Assembly (NCBI GenBank): GCA_039715165.1
Contig: JBDLHX010000134.1
Span: 1-5,185, forward strand
DNA length: 5,185 bases
Source of the DNA: JAHEEL01 sp039715165
GTDB lineage: Bacteria; Actinomycetota; Acidimicrobiia; Spongiisociales; UBA5794
Reading direction: 5' to 3'
In this document: in pieces, positions 1 to 4,760 of the stretch
Layout of the letters: every line of letters starts with the position of its first letter
How positions within the stretch are numbered: position 1 is the first letter of the stretch
Program-made: the position numbers and the translations under genes
The notes under the pieces: generated by a model
The model's database searches: none
What the model was told of the DNA's origin: nothing
Seen by the model: the letters and a program-made list of their open reading frames with translations, nothing else

Positions 1-330
1 ACGAACCATCGCTCCTTCGGGTACTTCTCCGACCGCTACGGATTCGAGATGATCGGCACCGTGATCCCGGGCGGCTCCGAGCTTGCGAACCCCTCGTCGT
101 CGGAGCTCGCTGCGCTCGTCGAGACGGTCGAACGCGAGCAGGTCCCGGCAGTGTTCACCGAGACGATCGAACCGGATGCTCTCGCCAATGCCGTTGCCGC
201 CGAGGTCGGCTACGACGTCGCGGTCGTTGAGTTGTACACCGGCTCACTTGGCGAGCCCGGAAGTGACGGCGACACCCTGCTGGTCATGCTGCGCACGAAT
301 GCACAACGGATCGCCGACGCGCTGAGCTGA
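1..330 (+). CDS. Metal (probably zinc) ABC transporter substrate-binding protein, 3' end only
   Basis: This is the last 109 residues of a cluster A-I solute-binding protein (ZnuA/PsaA/AztC family), which captures a divalent metal outside the membrane and hands it to an ABC permease. The reading frame is open from base 1, so the N-terminus, signal peptide and first two metal ligands lie outside the window. The visible part starts TNHRSFGYFSDRYG, the family's third-ligand segment (compare SEG-F-YF in PsaA). His3 of the fragment sits where the manganese binder PsaA has Glu, as in zinc binders. The segment GSDGDTLLVMLRTNAQRI near the C-terminus matches the fourth-ligand segment, with Asp91 as the likely ligand. 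An ABC-3 permease gene follows 67 bp downstream on the same strand, which supports the call. Zinc rather than manganese is inferred from the His; no ligand assay can be read from sequence. Confidence 0.92.
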   Translation, partial: TNHRSFGYFSDRYGFEMIGTVIPGGSELANPSSSELAALVETVEREQVPAVFTETIEPDALANAVAAEVGYDVAVVELYTGSLGEPGSDGDTLLVMLRTNAQRIADALS

Positions 331-397
331 TGTCTCTCCCCGTCACCTTTCACCCGTCACCCGTGACCACTGGGTTACGCGATAACTTGGAGCCCAC
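331..397 (+). promoter_or_regulatory. Gap between binding protein and permease with short repeats
   Basis: The 67-bp gap carries two CGTCACC copies (341-347 and 355-361). The second overlaps the 12-bp imperfect palindrome GTCACCCGTGAC (356-367). A small inverted repeat, GTTA-N5-TAAC, lies at 374-386. No clear promoter or T-tracted terminator is visible. The permease Shine-Dalgarno is at its 3' end. The repeats may be an intergenic repeat family, an operator or chance; the sequence does not decide. Confidence 0.3.
389..392 (+). promoter_or_regulatory. Ribosome binding site of the permease gene
   Basis: GGAG lies 5 nt before the ATG at 398. It is the only convincing Shine-Dalgarno sequence before a start in this window and fixes the permease start. 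Most other genes here lack one. Confidence 0.7.
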
Positions 398-1258
398 ATG
401 GACTGGCTGATCGATCCCTTCGAGCTTGCGTTCCAGCAACGGGCCCTCCTGGCCGGCTCCTTGGCTGCCGTCACGACCTCGGTCGTCGGCACGTGGGTCG
501 TCATCCGCGGCATGACCTTCCTCGGCGATGCCCTCGTCCACGGGGTGATCCCGGGTATTGCCCTCGCGATCCTCGTCGGTTTCAACCCCATGCTCGGAGC
601 GATCGCCGCGGCCCTCGTCATGATCTGGGGCATCAACCTCGTCCACCGCCAGACCACGTTCTCCGAGGACACCGGTATCGGTCTGCTGTTCGTCGGGATG
701 CTCGGCTTGGGTGTGATCCTGATCTCGAAGTCGCCCGCGTATACGGGCAGCCTCACCGCGATTCTCTTCGGAGACGTGCTCGGCGTCACCGGCGCCGACA
801 TTGCGATTCTTGCGATCATCACAGTCGTTGCCGTGGGTGCTTCGGTGCTCTTCTACCGCAGCTTCCTCGTCCTGTCGTTCAACGAGATGAAGGCGGCGCT
901 CTTCGGTCTCCACCCGAGAGCGACACACATCCTGCTCCTCAGCCTGATCGTCCTGTCCATCGTCGGGTCGTTCCAAACGGTGGGGACGTTGCTGGTCTTC
1001 GGCCTGCTGGTCGGTCCCCCCGCAACGGCCGCTCTGCTCGTTCGCCGCGTTCCCGCGATGATGGTGGCTGCCGCCGCTATTGGGATCGTGTCCGTGGTGG
1101 CAGGGCTCATCATCTCGTGGCACGCAGACACGTCGGGCTCGGCGACGATGGCTGTGCTGCCCATCGCTCTCTTCTTCGTCGTTCTCGCGGTGAAGAACAT
1201 CGTTGCGGGAGTCGGTCGGAGATCGGTCGACGACCCATCCGGGATCGCGGCCGGGTAG
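398..1258 (+). CDS. Metal ABC transporter permease, ABC-3 (ZnuB/MntB/AztB) family
   Basis: A 286-residue integral membrane protein forming the channel subunit of a zinc- or manganese-uptake ABC transporter; the length is normal for the family. Hydrophobic segments fall at about 15-38, 47-62, 66-82, 93-110, 133-152, 175-215 (probably two helices), 221-241 and 249-268. Family signatures are visible: GMTFLGDALVHGVIPGIAL at about 38-56 with the conserved His48, GSLTAILFGDVLGVT at 117-131 (the region that faces the ATPase), and VGTLLVFGLLVGPPATA at 195-211. The start is supported by GGAG at 389-392 and by the N-terminal segment expected before helix 1. It pairs with the binding protein directly upstream, so the two are very likely one transporter. 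The N-terminal style resembles actinobacterial AztB-like zinc permeases, but subfamily and metal cannot be fixed by eye, so no symbol is given. Confidence 0.94.
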   Translation: MDWLIDPFELAFQQRALLAGSLAAVTTSVVGTWVVIRGMTFLGDALVHGVIPGIALAILVGFNPMLGAIAAALVMIWGINLVHRQTTFSEDTGIGLLFVGMLGLGVILISKSPAYTGSLTAILFGDVLGVTGADIAILAIITVVAVGASVLFYRSFLVLSFNEMKAALFGLHPRATHILLLSLIVLSIVGSFQTVGTLLVFGLLVGPPATAALLVRRVPAMMVAAAAIGIVSVVAGLIISWHADTSGSATMAVLPIALFFVVLAVKNIVAGVGRRSVDDPSGIAAG

Positions 1259-1263
1259 CGGAT

Positions 1264-1668
1264 GTGACCGAGACTCACCCAACTCCCGGCGTTGGTGCCG
1301 TCGTGATCGAAGGTGGTCGGCTGTTGCTCATCCGCCGGGCCCGAGGTGCCTACGCCGATCACTGGGCGGTGCCGGGTGGGCGCCAGCACCACGGTGAGAC
1401 GATGCGCGAGGCGGCGGCCCGTGAGACGCTCGAGGAGACGGGTCTCGTCGTCACGATCGGAGATCCGGTCTGGGTCGGCGACATCATCGACGAGGCCGAG
1501 CCGCCTGCCTATCACTACACCGTGGTCGACTTCGCGGCGAAGCTCGTCGGCGGCGAACTCACCGCGGGCGACGACGCCGCCGCGGCACGATGGGTCCCCT
1601 TCTCCGAGATCCGGGACCTGCAACTCACGCCGACGATGTTCGACCTGCTCGAGATCCTGGGCCTCTGA
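1264..1668 (+). CDS. Nudix hydrolase, small MutT/ADP-ribose-pyrophosphatase-like
   Basis: A 134-residue single-domain Nudix enzyme, which hydrolyses a nucleoside diphosphate linked to another group in a metal-dependent reaction in the cytosol. The Nudix box G-x5-E-x7-REUxEExGU is complete at residues 39-61: G39, E45, R53, E54, E57, E58, G60, L61. It is preceded by the usual strand and WAVPGG turn (residues 34-39). The segment PAYHYTVVDFAAKL (81-94) and the C-terminal LTPTMFDLLEIL also fit this group. Substrate cannot be assigned; ADP-ribose, oxidised dNTPs and other dinucleotides are all possible. The start chosen is GTG at 1264. No other start upstream is plausible in this frame, and later ones would cut into the first core strand. 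It begins 5 nt after the permease stop with only a weak Shine-Dalgarno, so translational coupling is likely. Whether it serves the transporter or is simply a passenger of the operon is unknown. Confidence 0.9.
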   Translation: MTETHPTPGVGAVVIEGGRLLLIRRARGAYADHWAVPGGRQHHGETMREAAARETLEETGLVVTIGDPVWVGDIIDEAEPPAYHYTVVDFAAKLVGGELTAGDDAAAARWVPFSEIRDLQLTPTMFDLLEILGL

Positions 1669-1685
1669 GCCGGCAGGCACACTTG

Positions 1686-1732
1686 TCGTTTGTGTCTCAT
1701 GCCACGAGGTGTGTGGTTCTAGACACAAACGA
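1686..1732. repeat. Perfect 12-bp inverted repeat with 23-nt centre
   Basis: TCGTTTGTGTCT at 1686-1697 is exactly mirrored by AGACACAAACGA at 1721-1732. Inside the 23-nt centre, CCAC (1702-1705) can pair with GTGG (1713-1716), so an RNA copy could fold as a long stem, an internal loop and a small inner stem. The arms are 5/12 G+C, distinctly poorer than their surroundings. There is no T-run after either arm, so it is not a textbook intrinsic terminator on either strand. It could be a REP/MITE-like dispersed element, a U-tract-free terminator, or a binding site for a dimeric regulator. Confidence 0.75.
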
Positions 1733-1760
1733 TGCCGCGAGAGCTTCTGGCCGCGTTTGC

Positions 1761-1823
1761 CGTCCCCCCTGCGTCGAAGCCGGCGGCTTCTCCGCGTCCC
1801 CCCGTCCTTCGGCCGGGGGGACG
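1761..1823 (+). repeat. GC-rich stem-loop cluster with a duplicated arm
   Basis: CGTCCCCCCG (1795-1804) pairs perfectly over 10 bp with CGGGGGGACG (1814-1823), and the 9-nt loop can add CC/GG around TTC. A second copy of the left arm, CGTCCCCCC (1761-1769), can pair with the same right arm over 9 bp, so two mutually exclusive folds exist. Between the left-arm copies sits a separate hairpin, GAAGCC-GGC-GGCTTC (1776-1790). The cluster ends 19 bp before the ATG at 1843. If the downstream gene is leaderless these structures act as DNA or in readthrough RNA from the Nudix operon, not in its own mRNA. A terminator role is possible but no T-run follows. Confidence 0.6.
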
Positions 1824-1829
1824 AAGCGC

Positions 1830-1835
1830 TAGCGT
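1830..1835 (+). promoter_or_regulatory. Candidate -10 element of a leaderless promoter for the PLP-enzyme gene
   Basis: TAGCGT matches the actinobacterial TANNNT -10 pattern and is separated by 7 nt from the ATG at 1843, so transcription would start at or next to the start codon. No Shine-Dalgarno lies at the usual distance; the G-run at 1815-1820 is too far upstream. No recognisable -35 hexamer is seen about 17 bp upstream. Confidence 0.45.
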
Positions 1836-1842
1836 CGCCGGG

Positions 1843-3012
1843 ATGATCGACATCACCTCCGTTCGGGCCGACACGCCGGGCACCGAGTTCGTTGCGCACT
1901 TCAACAACGCTGGTGCGTCGCTGATGCCGGCGCCGGTCCTCGCCAGGATCACGAACTACCTCGAAGAGGAGTCCCGCTTTGGCGGGTATGAGACGGCCGA
2001 TGCCCACGCCGATGATCTCAGCGCGGTGTACGACATCATCGCCGGCCTCATCGGAGCCGACCGGTCGGAGATAGCGATCGTGGAAAGCGCCACTCGGGCA
2101 TGGGATGCGGCGTTCCTGTCGATGCGATTCGAGGAAGGCGATCGCATTCTGACGACGACGAGCGAATACGCCTCGAACGTGATCGCCTTCCTGCAGGTGG
2201 CGGAGCGCACCGGGGCCGTCATTGAGGTCATCCCCGACCGGCCGACCGGGGAGATCGACGTCGATGCCCTCGACGCGATGATCGACGATCGCGTCCGTCT
2301 CATCGCCATCAACCACGTGCCGACGAACGGCGGCCTCGTCAACCCGGCGGCCGAGGTCGGTTGTGTCGCCAACGCCCACGGTATTCCGTATCTCCTCGAC
2401 GCCTGCCAGTCGGTCGGCCAGATGCCGATCGATGTCGACGAGATCGGTTGCGACATGCTCTCTGCGACGTCGCGCAAGTTCCTCCGCGGACCCCGCGGCG
2501 TGGGATTCCTCTATGTGCGTGACACGATGCTCGATCGGCTCGTCCCGCCAGTCCTCGATCTACACGGGGCGAGATGGGAGACGCCGGACGCCTACAGGAT
2601 GCGCTCGGACGCCGGGCGATTCGAGATGTGGGAGCGATCGCCGGCGCTCGTACTCGGAATGAGTGCGGCTGCCGAGTACGCAGCGTCCGTGGGACTCGAC
2701 GCGATCTGGGACCGTGTCTCGATGCTCGCGGCATCGCTGCGGGAGGCGCTCTCCGCTCTGCCCGGCGTGACGGTGCAGGACATCGGTGCGGTGAAGGGTG
2801 CGATCGTCACCTTCACTCTGGAGGGCGCCGACGCCGGTGCGGTCAAGCAGGCGCTCAGGGACGAATCGATCAACGTCTCCGTTGTCACGCCGTACTCGGC
2901 GAGGTTCGACATGGAGGCTCGCCGACTGCCCAACCTCGTGCGCGCCTCGGTCCACTACTTCAATTCCAAGGAGGAGATCGACCGTCTCGCTGCGGCCGCG
3001 GCCACCCTGTGA
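1843..3012 (+). CDS. Class V aminotransferase-fold PLP enzyme (cysteine desulfurase/EgtE-like)
   Basis: A 389-residue cytosolic fold-type I PLP enzyme of the class V group. Visible landmarks are the N-terminal FNNAGASLMP segment (20-29), INHVPTNGG (156-164) with His158, and the LLDACQSVGQ cofactor segment (184-193) with Asp186 and Gln189. The Schiff-base lysine Lys212 lies in SATSRKFLRGPRGVGFLYV (207-225). The C-terminal RASVHYFNSKEEID (367-380) is also typical. SufS/IscS-type desulfurases carry a catalytic cysteine shortly before this last segment. Here the corresponding stretch (about 344-366) has no Cys, and the protein's only cysteines, 174, 188 and 203, lie elsewhere. It is therefore probably not a canonical desulfurase. 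The SRK-x-L-x-GPRGVG lysine motif resembles ergothioneine-pathway lyases (EgtE) and related uncharacterised lyases, but no other egt gene is in view. The ATG at 1843 was chosen because the family N-terminus begins just after it; an in-frame ATG at 1732 exists. Substrate unknown. Confidence 0.9.
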   Translation: MIDITSVRADTPGTEFVAHFNNAGASLMPAPVLARITNYLEEESRFGGYETADAHADDLSAVYDIIAGLIGADRSEIAIVESATRAWDAAFLSMRFEEGDRILTTTSEYASNVIAFLQVAERTGAVIEVIPDRPTGEIDVDALDAMIDDRVRLIAINHVPTNGGLVNPAAEVGCVANAHGIPYLLDACQSVGQMPIDVDEIGCDMLSATSRKFLRGPRGVGFLYVRDTMLDRLVPPVLDLHGARWETPDAYRMRSDAGRFEMWERSPALVLGMSAAAEYAASVGLDAIWDRVSMLAASLREALSALPGVTVQDIGAVKGAIVTFTLEGADAGAVKQALRDESINVSVVTPYSARFDMEARRLPNLVRASVHYFNSKEEIDRLAAAAATL

Positions 3013-3064
3013 TCGAAGCGAGGCGCGCCGAACTCGTCTTGTCGGCGTCCACCCCGACGACTCG
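3013..3064. other. Convergent intergenic gap
   Basis: These 52 bp separate two genes that meet tail to tail. GTCGG (3041-3045) and CCGAC (3054-3058) form a 5-bp stem, extendable by a T-G wobble and one T-A pair. No T-run follows in either direction, so support for a bidirectional terminator is weak. Confidence 0.25.
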
Positions 3065-3523
3065 CTAGCCGTTGACCGAGTCGACCAGCTTCGATACGAG
3101 CTTCACGGCGTCGCCTTCCAGATCTCGCACATGGAGGGCGTGCGAGGCAACGACGTCGCCGCCCTTCGTGCGGAAGCCCTCACCGAGATCGTTGAGCACC
3201 TCAGCCGTTCGCGCCGTCACGTCTGCGAACGTGTGGGGGAAGAACGAGTAGGTGCAGAAGACACCGACCGCCTGCCCATCGAGATCCGGGAGGCCGGCGA
3301 TCCAGTCGGCCAGCCGACCTGCGATGCTTCCGCCGAACGGTGTGTCGGCCTGGAGGCGGCAACCGGCGATGATCGCGTCGGCGGCCACCAAGTCGTCGGG
3401 AACAGCCTCGTCGATGGAGCGGACGAGCGTGGCGACGCCATTCGCGGCTGCGGCCTCCGAGATGGCCTCGGCAGCGCGGCTCGCCTTCCCATCGCGGCTC
3501 TCGCACACGACGTACATGTCCAT
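3065..3523 (-). CDS. Flavodoxin-like domain protein
   Basis: A 152-residue soluble protein with a flavodoxin-like fold, expected to bind FMN and carry electrons or act in redox chemistry. The first strand MDMYVVCE is followed by the phosphate-binding loop SRDGKASRAAEAI (residues 9-21), where flavodoxins have a T/S-rich loop. Next come an alternating helix/strand pattern, the strand DAIIAGCRLQADTPFGG (49-65) leading into a flavin-facing loop, the strand QAVGVFCTYSFF (84-95), and a C-terminal helix. The loop is less Thr/Ser-rich than in classical flavodoxins, so FMN binding is probable, not certain. The length is typical of short flavodoxins. The start at ATG 3523 has no Shine-Dalgarno but sits 6 nt after a TACGCT hexamer. 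ATG at 3517 is an alternative that would remove only two residues. It lies 52 bp downstream of the LCP gene on the same strand and could also be reached by readthrough. Physiological partner unknown. Confidence 0.8.
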   Translation of the reverse strand: MDMYVVCESRDGKASRAAEAISEAAAANGVATLVRSIDEAVPDDLVAADAIIAGCRLQADTPFGGSIAGRLADWIAGLPDLDGQAVGVFCTYSFFPHTFADVTARTAEVLNDLGEGFRTKGGDVVASHALHVRDLEGDAVKLVSKLVDSVNG

Positions 3524-3529
3524 GTCGCA

Positions 3530-3535
3530 AGCGTA
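3530..3535 (-). promoter_or_regulatory. Candidate -10 element of a leaderless promoter for the flavodoxin-like gene
   Basis: Read on the minus strand, TACGCT ends 6 nt before the ATG. The same hexamer at the same distance precedes the ilvD start at the other end of the window. No clear -35 box is seen. Confidence 0.5.
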
Positions 3536-3546
3536 CGCGTCGAGGG

Positions 3547-3556
3547 CCGGGCCCGG
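3547..3556. repeat. 10-bp perfect palindrome upstream of the flavodoxin-like gene
   Basis: CCGGGCCCGG reads the same on both strands and lies between the LCP stop and the flavodoxin-gene -10 candidate, about where a -35 element or operator would be. Short GC-only palindromes are common by chance in such DNA, so its role is uncertain. Confidence 0.35.
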
Positions 3557-3575
3557 TAGAGCGTTGTCGAACGCG

Positions 3576-4619
3576 TCAGGGGAACGGGTCGCCGGCCTCG
3601 AATGCGGAGATGACGGCCTTGGCCTCTTCGGTGGGGATCACGTAGGCGCGGCCGTCGCTGCCCTTGTAGTTCTTGACCGGCAGGGTGACCCGGTCGAAGT
3701 TCGAAGACTGGAGGCTCAGCGCCGATCGGCCGAGATCGGCCATCAGGGCGAGGCTCAACGCCTCGTCGGCAGTGATGTTGTCCGCCACGGTCGGGAGGAA
3801 GCTGGGCAGGTTGAAGGCGCTCGACGGCGAAGCAACCTGATCGAAGAGCTGAACAAGGATCTCCTGCTGGCGCTGCGTGCGTGCGATGTCGCCGCCGCCG
3901 GTTCCTTGCCACGATCCGTCCTTCAGCACCTCGTACGACCGCGATCGGGCAAAGGCGACCGCCTCTTCTCCGTCGAGGGTGTGCGTTCCGGCGTCGACTT
4001 GGAAACCCGACTTCTGGTCGCGACCGGGGAGGTCGAAGTCGAGCGTGACGCCGCCGAGGGAGTCGACGATGCGGCCGAAGCCGCCGAAGTCGATCTCGAC
4101 GTAGTGGTGAACCGGGATGCCGGTGTTCTGCTGCACGGTCTTGATGAGGAGATCCGGCCCGCCGAGGACGAAGGCTGCGTTGAGCCGGTTCGTTCCGTGG
4201 TCCTCGATGTCGACCTTGAGGTCGCGCGGGAGGCTGAGGAGTTGGATACGTTCTCCTGGGACCATGTGGGCGAGCATCATCACGTCGGTCCGCCGTCCCG
4301 CGAAGTCCCCGAACGCATCGGCGTCCCAGTCGTCGGGAAGCGTCGAGCGGTCGTCGGTCGCGATGATCAGGAAATTGAGCGGTTCGGATGCACCGGGAAT
4401 GGTCGTGGCGAGGCTCACGAGTTCGTCCGAGGGGATGCGATCGATCTTGTTCTCGGTCCACTTGACGTACCCAATGGTGCCGAACACGCCGACGACGGTG
4501 AGGACGAGCAGCACGAGGAACGCCTTCTTCGCGAAGCCGCCCTTGCGCTTCTGCGGAACGGGCGGCGGCGGGGGAGGCGTCTGTGGGACGGCTGGGAACG
4601 TGTCGGTGGTGGTGTTCAT
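3576..4619 (-). CDS. LCP family (LytR-CpsA-Psr) cell-wall glycopolymer ligase
   Basis: A 347-residue type II membrane protein. LCP enzymes move a glycopolymer (teichoic acid, arabinogalactan or capsule, depending on species) from its polyprenyl-phosphate carrier onto peptidoglycan outside the membrane. Order: a cytosolic tail with six consecutive prolines (15-20), basic residues (QKRKGG), one membrane helix at about 33-51, a linker, and the LCP domain at about 80-255. Catalytic-site signatures are present: ATDDR (87-91), GRRTDVMML (108-116) with Arg110 and Asp112, SLPRDL (129-134) with Arg132 and Asp133, HYVEIDFGGFGRIVDSLGGV (172-191), FARSRS (223-228), and D244-x2-R247-x2-RQ (250-251). There is no LytR_C domain; the chain ends soon after the LCP domain. 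Start: ATG 4619, no Shine-Dalgarno, with a -10 candidate 15 nt upstream. Which polymer it transfers cannot be told. Confidence 0.93.
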   Translation of the reverse strand: MNTTTDTFPAVPQTPPPPPPVPQKRKGGFAKKAFLVLLVLTVVGVFGTIGYVKWTENKIDRIPSDELVSLATTIPGASEPLNFLIIATDDRSTLPDDWDADAFGDFAGRRTDVMMLAHMVPGERIQLLSLPRDLKVDIEDHGTNRLNAAFVLGGPDLLIKTVQQNTGIPVHHYVEIDFGGFGRIVDSLGGVTLDFDLPGRDQKSGFQVDAGTHTLDGEEAVAFARSRSYEVLKDGSWQGTGGGDIARTQRQQEILVQLFDQVASPSSAFNLPSFLPTVADNITADEALSLALMADLGRSALSLQSSNFDRVTLPVKNYKGSDGRAYVIPTEEAKAVISAFEAGDPFP

Positions 4620-4634
4620 GGGGATCGTTCGAAG

Positions 4635-4640
4635 AGGCTA
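4635..4640 (-). promoter_or_regulatory. Candidate -10 element for the LCP gene
   Basis: On the minus strand TAGCCT fits TANNNT and lies 15 nt before the ATG, which would give an untranslated leader of only a few bases. There is no convincing -35 box or Shine-Dalgarno. Confidence 0.3.
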
Positions 4641-4748
4641 GGAGCGGTTCCTGGATATGGCCCTGGGAATCCTGGAAGCGCCCAATCTGTGGGCTCACTC
4701 CGCCAAATAGAACGGTGCCAACCCTGGGTACGCGTTCCGGGGAGGGGG

Positions 4749-4754
4749 TACGCT
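4749..4754 (+). promoter_or_regulatory. Candidate -10 element of a leaderless promoter for ilvD
   Basis: TACGCT is followed by 6 nt and then the ATG at 4761, the classic geometry of a leaderless actinobacterial gene. The purine run at 4739-4747 is too far upstream to act as a normal Shine-Dalgarno. No clear -35 box is seen. Confidence 0.5.
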
Positions 4755-4760
4755 GCGGGC

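Larger units (their letters stand above)
1669..1842. other. Intergenic region rich in inverted repeats
   Basis: No gene is supported in these 174 bp between the Nudix and PLP-enzyme genes. The PLP-enzyme frame stays open back to an ATG at 1732, but the 37 extra residues would be proline/alanine-rich, unlike the family N-terminus, and would begin inside a repeat arm. The stretch holds a perfect 12-bp inverted repeat (1686-1732), a GC-rich hairpin cluster (1761-1823) and a -10-like hexamer (1830-1835). Nudix transcription probably ends here and the promoter for the downstream gene probably lies here. Confidence 0.6.
4620..4760. promoter_or_regulatory. Divergent promoter region between the LCP gene and ilvD
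   Basis: 141 bp without a supported gene. It holds a minus-strand -10 candidate (4635-4640), two TCCTGGA copies 21 bp apart (4649-4655 and 4670-4676), a 5-bp inverted repeat GCCCA-N5-TGGGC (4680-4694), two CCCTGGG copies (4661-4667 and 4722-4728), and the plus-strand -10 candidate (4749-4754). No T-box or leader-peptide attenuator for branched-chain amino acids was recognised; there would be almost no leader if ilvD transcription begins at its ATG. Confidence 0.55.

Noticed and set aside
350..1282. Long minus-strand open frame of 310 codons opposite the permease gene
   Set aside because: Its translation is rich in Arg, Asp, Glu, Gly and His with no recognisable domain, as expected of the antisense of a GC-rich gene. 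The plus-strand permease is unmistakable.
1732..1842. 37-residue N-terminal extension of the PLP enzyme from ATG 1732
   Set aside because: The residues are proline/alanine-rich and unlike the family. The ATG sits at the end of the inverted-repeat arm, and a -10-like hexamer lies 7 nt before the ATG at 1843. It cannot be fully excluded.
1669..1842. Hairpins considered as a CRISPR array, tRNA, riboswitch of known class or intrinsic terminator
   Set aside because: There are no regularly spaced repeats, no tRNA cloverleaf, no recognised aptamer core, and no T-run after any stem.
853..2379. 508-codon minus-strand open frame spanning the permease, Nudix and PLP-enzyme genes
   Set aside because: It crosses three well-supported genes and their intergenic region, has low-complexity charged composition, and follows from the lack of stop codons in high-GC DNA.
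3217..4698. 493-codon minus-strand frame over the LCP and flavodoxin-like genes
   Set aside because: It is an alternative frame of two clear genes on the same strand, dominated by Arg/Pro/His, with no domain signature.
4620..4760. Branched-chain amino-acid T-box or leader-peptide attenuator before ilvD
   Set aside because: There is no Ile/Leu/Val-rich short open frame and no T-box sequence, and the promoter candidate leaves no leader.
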